The notes under the pieces were generated by a model. It was not told the DNA's origin. It saw only the letters and a list, made by a program, of their open reading frames with translations, and ran no database searches. Shown piece by piece: positions 35,689 to 44,100 of a DNA stretch of 64,000 bases (positions are counted from its first letter, which is position 1; each line of letters starts with the position of its first letter). This DNA comes from Alphaproteobacteria bacterium (GTDB lineage Bacteria > Pseudomonadota > Alphaproteobacteria > RF32 > CAG-239): assembly GCA_017467515.1 (NCBI GenBank), contig JAFUSU010000030.1, positions 1 to 64,000 on the forward strand. Reading direction: 5' to 3'. The position numbers were made by a program, and so were the translations under genes.

Positions 35689-36171
35689 ATGATAAAGCTG
35701 TTTTTGATTTTATGTTTGCTGGGAATGTCAGAGGTAAAAGCTCAAGAGGCAGAAGCCGTTATTACCGAAGCTGCGGTACAGCGGGTGCAACTCCCGTCTT
35801 GCCAAGATGAAAGACTCATTTCTCAAGTGAAAGAATTATTAGAGCAATATCATCAAGAACACCCGGTTAGTTCTTTATATGAAAAAAGACAAAGAGCCTT
35901 ACAGCTCAGATATATTACAGAGTATGAAGAAGAAAAAGTAGCCGGTTATACAGCTAAGAAAAATGAAGTTGTCGCCAATAAATTATTAATGACAAAAATT
36001 AATCAAGGCTTAGCGGACGAAGAAATTCGCCTATGCAAGAGTATAAATCAAAATGCTCATTTTAAACCCGTTTATTTAATGATGTATGGTGATGCAGAGG
36101 GACAAACACAATTATTTGTTCTTAATTTTTTAGATAATCCGAATGAGGAGCTGAAAACAGTTTTAAAATAA
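35689..36171 (+). CDS. Small secreted/periplasmic orphan protein
   Basis: A 160-residue protein with a signal peptide ending in VKA (about residue 18). The mature part is helical and charged, rich in Glu, Lys and Gln, with a short coiled-coil-like region at about 55-90. It has two cysteines (C38, C116) that could form a disulfide. No domain is recognised. It follows asnS by ten bases and has AGGTGA before ATG, so it is probably cotranscribed with it. A periplasmic chaperone-like or envelope-stress role would be a guess. Confidence 0.65.
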   Translation: MIKLFLILCLLGMSEVKAQEAEAVITEAAVQRVQLPSCQDERLISQVKELLEQYHQEHPVSSLYEKRQRALQLRYITEYEEEKVAGYTAKKNEVVANKLLMTKINQGLADEEIRLCKSINQNAHFKPVYLMMYGDAEGQTQLFVLNFLDNPNEELKTVLK

Positions 36172-36191
36172 AAAAAATATTTTTATTCTGC

Positions 36192-36220
36192 TTGAATATC
36201 CCTTCATTTTGTAATAGAGT
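36192..36220 (+). promoter_or_regulatory. Candidate rpoH promoter
   Basis: TTGAAT (36192-36197) is followed after 17 bases by TAGAGT (36215-36220). The preceding C gives CTTGAAT, reminiscent of heat-shock -35 elements, but the -10 is not typical. Confidence 0.4.
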
Positions 36221-36291
36221 AACAAGTTAAGGGTTGAAAAAAACAGATGAATAAATATTTGAATGATTGATTGAAAGAAGAAGTTAAACAA

Positions 36292-37194
36292 ATGAGTCAA
36301 AATAACAGTTTAATGGTTTTGAAAAATAGCGCAAATTTGCCTGCGGCGGTTGACGGAGGCGGGCTGATCGCTTATTTCGAAAAAATTAAAAAGTTTCCGA
36401 TTCTGAGTGATGATGAAGAACAGGAATTGTTAATTGATTTTAAACAAAACGGCAATTTACAAGCCGCCCAAAAATTAGTTACTTCTCATTTACGATTGGC
36501 GGCCAAAATAGCAATGACCTATCGCAATTACGGTTTGCCTCTGGCTGATTTGGTGTCTGAAGCCAATATCGGATTGATGCAGGCTGTTAAAAAATTTGAT
36601 TTAAGCAAAAAAGTTCGTTTGGCAACATATGCTATCTGGTGGATAAAAGCCGCTCTGAATGATTTTATATTAAGATCTTGGTCATTGGTTAAAATAGGGA
36701 CTGTTGCCGCACAAAAAAAGCTTTTCTATAATTTAAATAGAATTAAAGCGCGTCTTGGTATTTATGAAAATGCGGGACTAACGCCTGAAAACGTTAAAAC
36801 GATTGCACAAGAACTGGTTGTTGATGAAAAAGACGTTATCGAAATGAATCAGAGATTACACACTGATGCATCCTTAAATGTCACAGTCGGGGACGATGAC
36901 GGACAGGAACGTCAAAATTTACTGGTTGACAGTCGTGAAAATATTGAAGCTCATTTGGCTAATAAACAGGAAAGCGCTTATAAGCAGAGCATATTAAAAA
37001 AATGTCTGGCAAAGTTAGATGAGCGTGAGCAATATATCATTAAAAGCAGAATGTTAACGGATGAACCTCAGACTTTGGAGGAGTTAGGGATTAAATTTGC
37101 TGTCAGTCGGGAGCGTATCCGTCAAATTGAGAAAAAGGCTTTTGAGCATCTTTCTGTTTTGGTTAAATCGGAATTGGCACAAGAGGCGGCATAA
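36292..37194 (+). CDS. rpoH: RNA polymerase heat-shock sigma factor (sigma-32)
   Basis: Directs RNA polymerase to heat-shock promoters. The 300-residue protein has region 2 with LRLAAKIAMTYRNYGLPLADL and the core-binding and melting motif YAIWWIKAALNDFIL. Region 3 has the RpoH box AQKKLFYNL (about residues 134-142), which distinguishes it from the housekeeping sigma. Region 4 helix-turn-helix is ERIRQIEKKAFEHL near the end. ATG at 36292 is supported by AGAAG; a longer frame from TTG 36271 is less likely. Its stop overlaps the ATG of a 45-codon ORF. clpB with a heat-shock-type promoter lies 3 kb downstream. Confidence 0.94.
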   Translation: MSQNNSLMVLKNSANLPAAVDGGGLIAYFEKIKKFPILSDDEEQELLIDFKQNGNLQAAQKLVTSHLRLAAKIAMTYRNYGLPLADLVSEANIGLMQAVKKFDLSKKVRLATYAIWWIKAALNDFILRSWSLVKIGTVAAQKKLFYNLNRIKARLGIYENAGLTPENVKTIAQELVVDEKDVIEMNQRLHTDASLNVTVGDDDGQERQNLLVDSRENIEAHLANKQESAYKQSILKKCLAKLDEREQYIIKSRMLTDEPQTLEELGIKFAVSRERIRQIEKKAFEHLSVLVKSELAQEAA

Positions 37195-37331
37195 TGCAAA
37201 ACAAAGAATATTCTTCAAAAATTTTGCTAAAAATGCTGACAGTTAAAATTCTTCACCATTTAGAAACCGTCAGAAAATATAATCACCAATATATACCGCA
37301 GAAAATAAAAGATTTTCTATTGTTAAAATAA
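37194..37331 (+). CDS. Small 45-codon ORF coupled to rpoH
   Basis: An ORF of 45 residues begins in the last base of the rpoH stop (TAATG) and ends six bases before prmC. The product is basic and mildly amphipathic, beginning MQNKEYSSKILLKMLTV. It contains no recognised motif. The overlap with rpoH and tight spacing to prmC fit translational coupling, the pattern seen throughout this genome. It may encode a small protein or merely carry ribosomes into prmC, which has no Shine-Dalgarno of its own. Coding status is uncertain. Confidence 0.45.
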   Translation: MQNKEYSSKILLKMLTVKILHHLETVRKYNHQYIPQKIKDFLLLK

Positions 37332-37337
37332 TCTAAA

Positions 37338-38180
37338 ATGCAAGTATACAATACGCTGATAACTAAATTGGCTCAGGCCGGCATTTCTTCCCCGCGAATG
37401 GAAGCAAAATTATTGTTGGCATTCCTCTTAAAAAAAGAAGAAAACAGCATTGATATATTAAACGCTCAGTTAAATCAAGAACAGCAAAATGAATTAGCTT
37501 GTTTATTGCACCGCCGCATCAATAATCGAGAACCTTTAGATAAAATACTAGGACACAAAGGTTTTTACAAATATGATTTCTTTGTAAATTCAGATGTTTT
37601 GTCGCCACGACCGGAAACGGAAATTTTATTGGAAAAAGCATTGTCTTTGGCTGTAAAAGAGGATTTATCGATTCTGGATTTAGGAACCGGAAGCGGATGT
37701 ATTCTGTTAAGTTTACTAAAGGAAAGACCATTAGCAACAGGAGTGGGCGTTGATGTCTCAGCAAAAGCACTTGATGTCGCTCGGAAAAATGCTGAAAATT
37801 TAGCCGTATCATCACAAGTCAAATGGCTGAACAAAAGTTGGTTTGATGAAGATTTTTTGAGCTTTTTTTCTCGTCCGTTTGATATAATTGTTTCTAATCC
37901 CCCATATATTGCCGATGCTGAAATTAAAACATTGGATAAGGAAGTAAGAGAATATGACCCGTTGCCTGCTTTGTCAGGAGGTCGGGATGGCTTGGAATCT
38001 TACCGTCGAATTGCAGAAGTAACCCCTTTTTTATTATCAAAAGAAGGTTATATTCTTCTGGAATGCGGACTGGGACAAGCTGATCAGGTTAATGAAATTT
38101 TTATTGCACAAGGTTTAGAGCCGTTTGGTATCTTAAAAGATTTACAAGGTATTGAACGTTGTATAATTTTGAAAAAATAA
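37338..38180 (+). CDS. prmC: Release factor glutamine methyltransferase
   Basis: Methylates the GGQ glutamine of RF1 and RF2. The 280-residue protein has the helical N-terminal domain, then the AdoMet motif LDLGTGSGCILLSLL (about 113-127) and the catalytic NPPY (about 185-188, SNPPYIADAEI). The C-terminal ends in LQGIERCIILKK, typical of PrmC. The usual partner prfA is not upstream; instead rpoH and a small ORF precede it. No ribosome site is visible, so coupling to the small ORF is likely. A DUF4167 gene follows, as in many alphaproteobacteria. Confidence 0.92.
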   Translation: MQVYNTLITKLAQAGISSPRMEAKLLLAFLLKKEENSIDILNAQLNQEQQNELACLLHRRINNREPLDKILGHKGFYKYDFFVNSDVLSPRPETEILLEKALSLAVKEDLSILDLGTGSGCILLSLLKERPLATGVGVDVSAKALDVARKNAENLAVSSQVKWLNKSWFDEDFLSFFSRPFDIIVSNPPYIADAEIKTLDKEVREYDPLPALSGGRDGLESYRRIAEVTPFLLSKEGYILLECGLGQADQVNEIFIAQGLEPFGILKDLQGIERCIILKK

Positions 38181-38182
38181 TT

Positions 38183-38210
38183 TGCATTTATAAAAAATAT
38201 ATGTATGATG
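38183..38210 (+). promoter_or_regulatory. Promoter of the DUF4167 gene
   Basis: TTGCAT (38183-38188) and TATGAT (38205-38210) are separated by 16 bases, directly after the prmC stop. Confidence 0.55.
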
Positions 38211-38272
38211 CAGCCATAGCATAGATTTTATAATGCTTATTTATTTTTTCCTAACACATAATTTTTAATTTC

Positions 38273-38297
38273 GATAAAAACATCTGATGTTTTTATC
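38273..38297. other. Perfect hairpin in the leader of the DUF4167 gene
   Basis: GATAAAAACAT (38273-38283) and ATGTTTTTATC (38287-38297) form an eleven-base stem with a CTG loop, 20 bases before the start codon. It could be a terminator for prmC, a leader attenuator, or an operator. Confidence 0.6.
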
Positions 38298-38317
38298 ATT
38301 AACATTGGTAATAATTT

Positions 38318-38818
38318 ATGAAAAGAATCAATAACAAGTATAGAAATAATAACGGAAATAACCAGATTTATTCCCTGAACTACAAATTTGACAGTAGCAG
38401 TATTGCCGGAAAAATAAGCGGAACAGCGTTGGATTTGATTAAAAGATATAATGAATTGGCAAAAGATTCTGCCAGCAATAATGATTATGTATCTGCTGAA
38501 ATTTTTCGCCAATATGCAGAACATTATCGTAAGATTGTGACGGATATTAATGAAAAAAAGAATCAAAATCGCCAGCAATATATGCCCCAAGATAATCAGC
38601 AGCAGGGAAATATGGAAAATAATGATTCTGAGCAGAATATACAAAACAGTGAACAGGTAACCGAGGCAGAAACAACACAGGTAGCTGAGAAAAAATCTTT
38701 TACGGTTGTTGAAATTTCTCATACGGAAGCAGAAAGTGCAGTTGAAACGCCTGCCGCAAATGATGAGCCTGTCCGTAAAAAAAGAGTGTACCGTCGTCGA
38801 CAGACCGTCGCAGAATAG
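38318..38818 (+). CDS. DUF4167 domain protein
   Basis: A 166-residue hydrophilic protein. The N-terminal 75 residues contain the alphaproteobacterial DUF4167 core: FDSSSIAGKISGTALDLIKR followed by YNELAKDSASNNDYVSAE and QYAEHYRKI. The rest is low-complexity, Gln/Asn/Glu rich, ending in a basic patch RKKRVYRRRQ, which could bind nucleic acid. Function of the family is unknown. Position just after prmC is conserved in alphaproteobacteria. The gene has its own promoter, with a perfect hairpin in the leader. Confidence 0.85.
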   Translation: MKRINNKYRNNNGNNQIYSLNYKFDSSSIAGKISGTALDLIKRYNELAKDSASNNDYVSAEIFRQYAEHYRKIVTDINEKKNQNRQQYMPQDNQQQGNMENNDSEQNIQNSEQVTEAETTQVAEKKSFTVVEISHTEAESAVETPAANDEPVRKKRVYRRRQTVAE

Positions 38819-38844
38819 AAAATTTTAGATCGAGAGGAATGCAG

Positions 38845-39996
38845 ATGTTTTTTCTTATTGCCTCAATGATTGTGGGTATAGCCGCTTCTGCTGTTACAAT
38901 CAAAACTTTGATTGGATATACAACACTCAGTTGGTGGGTTAAAACATTAGTATCTCTAATGATTATTTTTTGTTGGTTCGGCCACAATGCCGTATGGTAT
39001 TTGCGACACAATCAGATGGTGAGCCTATCCTGTTATTCGCTTTATTCAACGATTGCTTACATAGGGTTGGGTTTCGGATTTATTTTATTAGCATTATTGA
39101 TAATGCGTGATTTTGGCTGGTTTACGTTGTATGGTTTTGCGAAAACAGCTAAAATCAGCTGGTATAAACAGGTTGATCCGTATAATTTTTATTATTTGAA
39201 TAGAGCAAATTTAATAACCGTAGGAATTTCTTGTTTGCTTGTTATATGGGGTATTTATGAAGCTGTTAAATTTCCGGAAATTAAAGAACTTACCATTTAT
39301 GATGCTAAAATAAAAGAATCTGTAAAAATTGTTCAAATGAATGATTTACATATTAATCGGACCACATCTGTTAAAAAAATTGAAAATCTTGTTGAACGCA
39401 TTAATAAATTAAATCCGGATGTTGTTGTTTTAGTCGGTGACATAGTTGATGAACGTAAGCCGGAGTTATTATCCGAGCAATTGTCAGCTTTAGCACAATT
39501 GAAAACAAAATTTGGGATATATACGGTTTTTGGAAATCACGATTTTTACTCAGGACTATTTATATGGTTGCAAAAATTTATTGATTACGGGTTAGGACCA
39601 CTATTTAATAATGGTGCTCAGATAAATGATAATATTTATATCGCAGGGGTGCCGGATAAAAGTATAGCTCAGGCATTTCCTCAGATGAAAATTAATCTGC
39701 CGCAGGCGCTAACAGGAAATAAGAATAATTTATACACGATACTGCTATCTCATACACCTAAATTTACGGATGAAAAGATTAGCGGGATAGATTTACAATT
39801 ATCCGGTCACACGCACGGAGGTCAAATATTTCCATTTCATTTTTTAGTGAAATCAGCCAACAAATATTTGGCCGGATTATATCAAGAAGACGGCTACAAA
39901 GTTTATGTGTCGCGCGGAGCCGGCTATTGGGGACCTCCAATTCGTTTGTTTGCTCCGTCTGACATAACAATTATCAATTTGAAACCTAAAAAATAA
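38845..39996 (+). CDS. Membrane-anchored metallophosphoesterase (YkuE/YaeI-like)
   Basis: A 383-residue protein with four hydrophobic segments in the first 140 residues, followed by a calcineurin-like phosphoesterase domain. Metal-binding motifs appear in order: NDLHIN, VLVGDIVDE, FGNHDFY, LLSHTP and LSGHTHGGQIFPFH. The group includes enzymes that cleave phospholipid or UDP-diacylglucosamine-type substrates at the membrane; the substrate here is unknown. GAGAGGA fits ATG at 38845 better than the ATG at 38839, which would leave almost no spacing. It lies between DUF4167 and clpB, all on the same strand. Confidence 0.85.
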   Translation: MFFLIASMIVGIAASAVTIKTLIGYTTLSWWVKTLVSLMIIFCWFGHNAVWYLRHNQMVSLSCYSLYSTIAYIGLGFGFILLALLIMRDFGWFTLYGFAKTAKISWYKQVDPYNFYYLNRANLITVGISCLLVIWGIYEAVKFPEIKELTIYDAKIKESVKIVQMNDLHINRTTSVKKIENLVERINKLNPDVVVLVGDIVDERKPELLSEQLSALAQLKTKFGIYTVFGNHDFYSGLFIWLQKFIDYGLGPLFNNGAQINDNIYIAGVPDKSIAQAFPQMKINLPQALTGNKNNLYTILLSHTPKFTDEKISGIDLQLSGHTHGGQIFPFHFLVKSANKYLAGLYQEDGYKVYVSRGAGYWGPPIRLFAPSDITIINLKPKK

Positions 39997-40005
39997 TATC
40001 CGCAT

Positions 40006-40037
40006 CTTGACAAGATAAGGGGGGAGCACCTACATAT
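40006..40037 (+). promoter_or_regulatory. Sigma-32-type promoter of clpB
   Basis: CTTGACA (40006-40012) is followed after 16 bases by CCTACATAT (40029-40037). This matches alphaproteobacterial heat-shock promoters (CTTG with a CC-TAT-type -10). It precedes clpB by about 22 bases. Confidence 0.65.
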
Positions 40038-40059
40038 AAAGTATAGAGAGGTGTTGATA

Positions 40060-42645
40060 ATGAATTTTGATAAATTAACAAGTCGTTCAAAAACGTTGGT
40101 CCAAGATGTTGTTGCTTTAGCATCATCTCGCAAGAATCAGTATATATCACCTGAGCACTTACTCAAGGTTTTCTTGAATGATAATGAACCTACAATTATG
40201 GAGCTCATCACTAAAGCCGGTGGACATCTTGATACGCTTCGTCGCTATACCGATGAAGCCTTGAATAAAATTCCGGCAGTAACGGGAGAAACTGTTCAAA
40301 GTTTGATGTCACAATCATTTTCTCGAGTAATGAGTGATGCTGAAAATATAGCTGAAAAAAACGGAGATAGTTTTGTTACGCAGGAACGTATTTTACAAGC
40401 ACTTATGAATAGCGGAACATCAGCGGCTGAAATATTGAAACAAAGTGGTGTTAATCAAAAAGCGCTTGAACAGGCTGTTAATGAATTTAGAAAAGGCCGT
40501 GTGGCAGATAGCGAAAGTTCAGAAGATAATTTTGAAGCTCTGAGAAAGTTTACGATTGATATGACAGCGCGCGCCAAAGAAGGAAAATTAGATCCTGTCG
40601 TCGGTCGAGAACATGAAATCCGCAGAACAATCCAAGTATTATCAAGAAGAACAAAAAATAATCCGGTTCTGATTGGCGAACCCGGTGTCGGTAAAACCGC
40701 GATTGTTGAAGGTTTGGCTCTGCGCATCATTAATAATGACGTTCCTGAAAGCTTGCATAACAAAAGATTATTATCATTAGATATGGGTGCTTTAATTGCA
40801 GGGGCAAAATATCGAGGTGAATTTGAAGAGCGACTGAAAGCAGTTTTAAAAGAAGTAGAAGCTTCTGATGGTGAAATTATTTTATTTATTGATGAAATGC
40901 ACACCATTGTTGGTGCCGGAGCCAGTGAAGGGTCAATGGATGCTTCTAATTTGCTTAAACCGGCATTGGCTCGAGGTGTTTTGCACTGCTTGGGAGCAAC
41001 AACATTAAATGAGTATCAAAAATATGTGGAAAAAGATGCTGCGCTGGCTCGTCGTTTTCAACCGGTTTATGTCGAAGAACCAAGTGTTGAAGAAACAATA
41101 TCCATTTTAAGGGGAATAAAAGACAAGTTCGAATTGCACCACGGAGTTAAAATTTCGGATGGTGCATTGATTGCCGCAGCGACACTGTCTAATCGTTATA
41201 TCAGTGATAGGTTTTTACCTGATAAAGCTATTGATCTTATGGATGAAGCTGCCAGCGGGTTGCGTATGGCAATAGATTCTAAACCTGAAGAACTTGATGA
41301 ATTGGATCGTCGTTTGATGCAGTTAAAAATTGAGAGAGAAGCTCTCAAAAAGGAAAGTGATGATGCTTCTAAAGCAAGACTGCAGCAAATCAGTTATGAA
41401 ATTTCAGGTCTGGAAGGTAAGGCTAAAACATTAGGGGATAAATGGCAGGAAACAAGACAGGGATTAGCTGATTTAACAAATCTGAAAGATCAATTGGATA
41501 AAGCGCGTATAGAGGTTGCAATAGCACAGCGTGACGGTCAATATGAACGGGCAGGAGAGTTACAATATGGCGTCATTCCCGAATTAGAAAATAAAATAAA
41601 AGAAATTGAAGAAAATTCAGCAAAAGCCCATAATCAAATTGGTGAAAATGTCACGGCCGAAAATATTGCGACAGTCGTTTCAAAATGGACGGGGATTCCG
41701 GTAGATAAAATGCTAGAGGGAGAACGTGAAAAACTCATCCATATGGAAGATTACTTATCGAAACGAGTTATCGGGCAAAAAGAGGCAATTGCCGCCGTAT
41801 CAAACGCCGTCAGAAGATCTCGCGCGGGTATTAATGACGGACATCAACCGATAGGTTCGTTTTTATTCTTAGGTCCGACAGGTGTCGGCAAAACAGAATT
41901 AAGTAAAGCGGTGGCTGAATTTCTGTTTAATGATGAAAGTGCTATTCTAAGAATTGATATGTCCGAATATATGGAAAAGCACGCTGTGGCAAGATTAATC
42001 GGATCTCCTCCGGGATATGTCGGTTATGAAGAAGGAGGCGTTTTGACAGAAGCTGTTCGTAGACGTCCGTATCAGGTTATTTTGTTCGATGAAGTCGAAA
42101 AAGCGCATCCGGATATTTTTAATATTTTGCTTCAGGTTTTAGATGACGGACGTTTGACCGATGGTAAGGGCAGAACGGTAGATTTTAAGAATACTCTGAT
42201 TATTATGACCTCAAATTTAGGGTCTGAGATTTTAGCAAATGCCGCAGGTCCTGAAGATAGTAAACAGGTTCGCAGTAAAGTGATGGAAGTCGTTAAATCT
42301 GCTTTCCGTCCGGAGTTTATTAACCGTATTGATGAAATAACATTATTTCATCGATTGGATAAGACAAATATCAAAGATATTGCAAAAATTCAAATTGCGA
42401 ACATTGAAAAACGATTATCCGAGCGTCATATTAAGATAAATGTTAACGATGCAGCCTTTGTTTGGATTGTTAATAACGGGTATGATGCCGTATACGGAGC
42501 ACGTCCGTTGAAACGATTGCTTAAAACCCAATTGGAAAATAAATTGGCTATTAAGATTCTTGATGGAGAAATCGGGGATAATGATACGGCAGATGTTATT
42601 GTTTTGAACGGAACTCTGGACGTTGTTAAGAGGAAACATACGTAG
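40060..42645 (+). CDS. clpB: ATP-dependent disaggregase ClpB
   Basis: A heat-shock AAA+ hexamer that resolubilises aggregates with DnaK. The 861-residue protein has the Clp N-domain (about 5-150), the first AAA+ domain with Walker [11 protein letters not shown] and Walker [10 protein letters not shown], the ClpB middle coiled-coil (about 410-520, [18 protein letters not shown]), and the second AAA+ domain with [10 protein letters not shown] and [11 protein letters not shown]. The size is typical. ATG at 40060 is chosen because AGAGAGG lies seven bases upstream; the GTG at 40051 overlaps that site. A heat-shock-type promoter precedes it. The next orphan gene starts immediately after its stop codon. 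Confidence 0.96.
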   Translation: MNFDKLTSRSKTLVQDVVALASSRKNQYISPEHLLKVFLNDNEPTIMELITKAGGHLDTLRRYTDEALNKIPAVTGETVQSLMSQSFSRVMSDAENIAEKNGDSFVTQERILQALMNSGTSAAEILKQSGVNQKALEQAVNEFRKGRVADSESSEDNFEALRKFTIDMTARAKEGKLDPVVGREHEIRRTIQVLSRRTKNNPVLIGEPGVGKTAIVEGLALRIINNDVPESLHNKRLLSLDMGALIAGAKYRGEFEERLKAVLKEVEASDGEIILFIDEMHTIVGAGASEGSMDASNLLKPALARGVLHCLGATTLNEYQKYVEKDAALARRFQPVYVEEPSVEETISILRGIKDKFELHHGVKISDGALIAAATLSNRYISDRFLPDKAIDLMDEAASGLRMAIDSKPEELDELDRRLMQLKIEREALKKESDDASKARLQQISYEISGLEGKAKTLGDKWQETRQGLADLTNLKDQLDKARIEVAIAQRDGQYERAGELQYGVIPELENKIKEIEENSAKAHNQIGENVTAENIATVVSKWTGIPVDKMLEGEREKLIHMEDYLSKRVIGQKEAIAAVSNAVRRSRAGINDGHQPIGSFLFLGPTGVGKTELSKAVAEFLFNDESAILRIDMSEYMEKHAVARLIGSPPGYVGYEEGGVLTEAVRRRPYQVILFDEVEKAHPDIFNILLQVLDDGRLTDGKGRTVDFKNTLIIMTSNLGSEILANAAGPEDSKQVRSKVMEVVKSAFRPEFINRIDEITLFHRLDKTNIKDIAKIQIANIEKRLSERHIKINVNDAAFVWIVNNGYDAVYGARPLKRLLKTQLENKLAIKILDGEIGDNDTADVIVLNGTLDVVKRKHT

Positions 42646-43086
42646 ATGAGTAATATATTATATGAAAAAGCCCTAGAAATAGCCGGTAGTTATGATGTTT
42701 CCACGCCAAAGGATACAGTGGTACTATATAGTATCAGCTATTTGCCGACGACAGAAAACCGAGACAAAGCTTTTGCCTATGTTAAAGCACATCCGGAAGC
42801 CAAAATGATAGAGGATACTGTTTGCGGTAAGGCGTTGATGGATATGGGCGTCGGTTATCACGAAGTAGGATTGACGCAAGATGAAATAGCCCAAATTTGG
42901 GCTATTGCTTCCAGACGTTTTATTCGAAATGTTAAAGGAAAAGTGATGGCCTTTGTTAACCACGCGCATCCCAAAAGTATCTTTAGAATAGTTGAGTTAC
43001 CTCTACTGCTTGAAAATAAGAATGTGACAGAGATTAACGGATGCAACAAATATGAATTTGCAGAAAATTTTAATAAAAAACCTTAG
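42646..43086 (+). CDS. Orphan protein cotranscribed with clpB
   Basis: A 146-residue soluble protein that starts at the base directly following the clpB stop codon. It has a helical, mixed sequence with a few conserved-looking patches, SYLPTTENRDKAFAYVKAHP and FVNHAHPKSIFRIVELP, but no domain I recognise. No Shine-Dalgarno sits in non-coding sequence; AAGAGGAAACATACG inside the clpB end could serve. The contiguous placement implies expression with clpB, so it may be a heat-shock protein. A terminator hairpin begins at its stop codon. Confidence 0.65.
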   Translation: MSNILYEKALEIAGSYDVSTPKDTVVLYSISYLPTTENRDKAFAYVKAHPEAKMIEDTVCGKALMDMGVGYHEVGLTQDEIAQIWAIASRRFIRNVKGKVMAFVNHAHPKSIFRIVELPLLLENKNVTEINGCNKYEFAENFNKKP

Positions 43087-43107
43087 CGATGAGCTAAGGT
43101 TTTTTAT
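43075..43107. terminator. Bidirectional terminator of the clpB operon
   Basis: AAAAAACCTTAGC (43075-43087) pairs with GCTAAGGTTTTTT (43093-43105) around a GATGA loop, overlapping the stop codon of the orphan gene. It also faces the TatA-like operon. Confidence 0.9.
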
Positions 43108-43120
43108 CTGAGAAAATAGG

Positions 43121-43435
43121 CTATTGCTTATCTTTTTTTTCATCAGTCGGCATAAAACTTAAGTCCTCGACGGTAATTTCTTCTTCTTCTAAACCGAAAT
43201 TATCCTCTTTTTTGGCCTCAGAAGCTTTTTCTTTTACCTTTTTTTGTTTTTCTTTAGCTTTTTCAGCCATTACAGCCGCTTTAACTTCAAGTTCTTTTTT
43301 ACTTTTTTCTAAAATAACTTTGCCTTCTTTTAACTTTTCCTCAGCCTGCCTGCGTAATTCAGGTAATTTGTTGGCGTAAAATATAGCCAAGACGATTAAA
43401 ACAACGGGAACCCAGCTCCAAAATCCGAATAACAT
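43121..43435 (-). CDS. TatA-like single-span membrane protein
   Basis: A 104-residue protein with one N-terminal membrane helix (FGFWSWVPVVLIVLAIFYA, about 3-21) followed by NKLPELRR, like the TatA hinge and KLPEL motif, then a long charged amphipathic region with repeated Lys-Glu. The helix lacks the polar Glu/Gln near position 8 of Escherichia coli TatA, so it is divergent. The ATG at 43435 is chosen because TAAGGAG is eight bases upstream and it avoids overlap with the S2P gene. It follows a SPOR gene and an S2P gene, recalling the SPOR-nagZ-scpAB-tat cluster of alphaproteobacteria. No tatC is visible in the window. Confidence 0.55.
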   Translation of the reverse strand: MLFGFWSWVPVVLIVLAIFYANKLPELRRQAEEKLKEGKVILEKSKKELEVKAAVMAEKAKEKQKKVKEKASEAKKEDNFGLEEEEITVEDLSFMPTDEKKDKQ

Positions 43436-43446
43436 TACTTTTCTCC

Positions 43447-44100
43447 TTACATTAAAAATGAACAAATAAAACGAGTCGCACCAATTATATAATTTTTTAT
43501 TAAATTCAGATCAATATTTAAACTCTGTCCGATAGACGGTAAAACAAAGAGTAAGAACACCATAATAATTAAGCCGTAGTTGTAAGAATTTAAATATCTG
43601 AATGCCCACGGCTTATTTATCCAACCAAAAAGAATTTTAGAACCATCTAACGGAGGAATGGGAATGGCGTTAAAAACGGCCAAACCAACATTATAAATAA
43701 TCATATTGATAAAAAATAAACTGACAATACCTCTGACAAAGGGGGTGGGGATAAAAGCGGCCAAAAGAAGAACTAAGGCGGAAACAACAGCCAACCAAAG
43801 ATTCATTAAAATACCGGCAGAAGCAACGATAATTTCATCGCGAGGTCGTTTCTTTAATTTTAAAGGGTTAATAGGAACAGGTCGTGCCCAACCGAAGATA
43901 AATCCGGCATTGCTCAGCTTAAGAAAGACAGGGAGAACGATAGTTCCCAAAATATCAATATGATGCAAAGGATTTAGGGATAATCGACCTTTAATTTTAG
44001 CCGTATCGTCTCCTAACATATAAGCTGCGTACCCGTGTGCTATTTCGTGCAGAATAATAGCAATTAATAAAGGTAAGAAATGTAGAACGGTTTGTAACAT
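43447..44100 (-). CDS. Site-2 protease family zinc metalloprotease (M50)
   Basis: A 217-residue polytopic intramembrane protease. The zinc motif is HEIAHG (about 18-23) in the first segment, and the third ligand lies in NAIPIPPLDG near residue 147. It has about five to six membrane segments and no PDZ domain, so it is a short S2P type, not RseP. It probably cleaves a membrane-bound protein; target unknown. Its ATG overlaps the stop of the upstream SPOR gene (TAATG). In other genomes this S2P type often sits beside scpA, which is missing here. Confidence 0.88.
   Translation of the reverse strand: MLQTVLHFLPLLIAIILHEIAHGYAAYMLGDDTAKIKGRLSLNPLHHIDILGTIVLPVFLKLSNAGFIFGWARPVPINPLKLKKRPRDEIIVASAGILMNLWLAVVSALVLLLAAFIPTPFVRGIVSLFFINMIIYNVGLAVFNAIPIPPLDGSKILFGWINKPWAFRYLNSYNYGLIIMVFLLFVLPSIGQSLNIDLNLIKNYIIGATRFICSFLM

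Noticed and set aside
38237..38722. Minus-strand frame with membrane-like composition
   Set aside because: It lies opposite the DUF4167 gene; the hydrophobic look is caused by the Asn/Gln/Lys-rich codons of the opposite strand.
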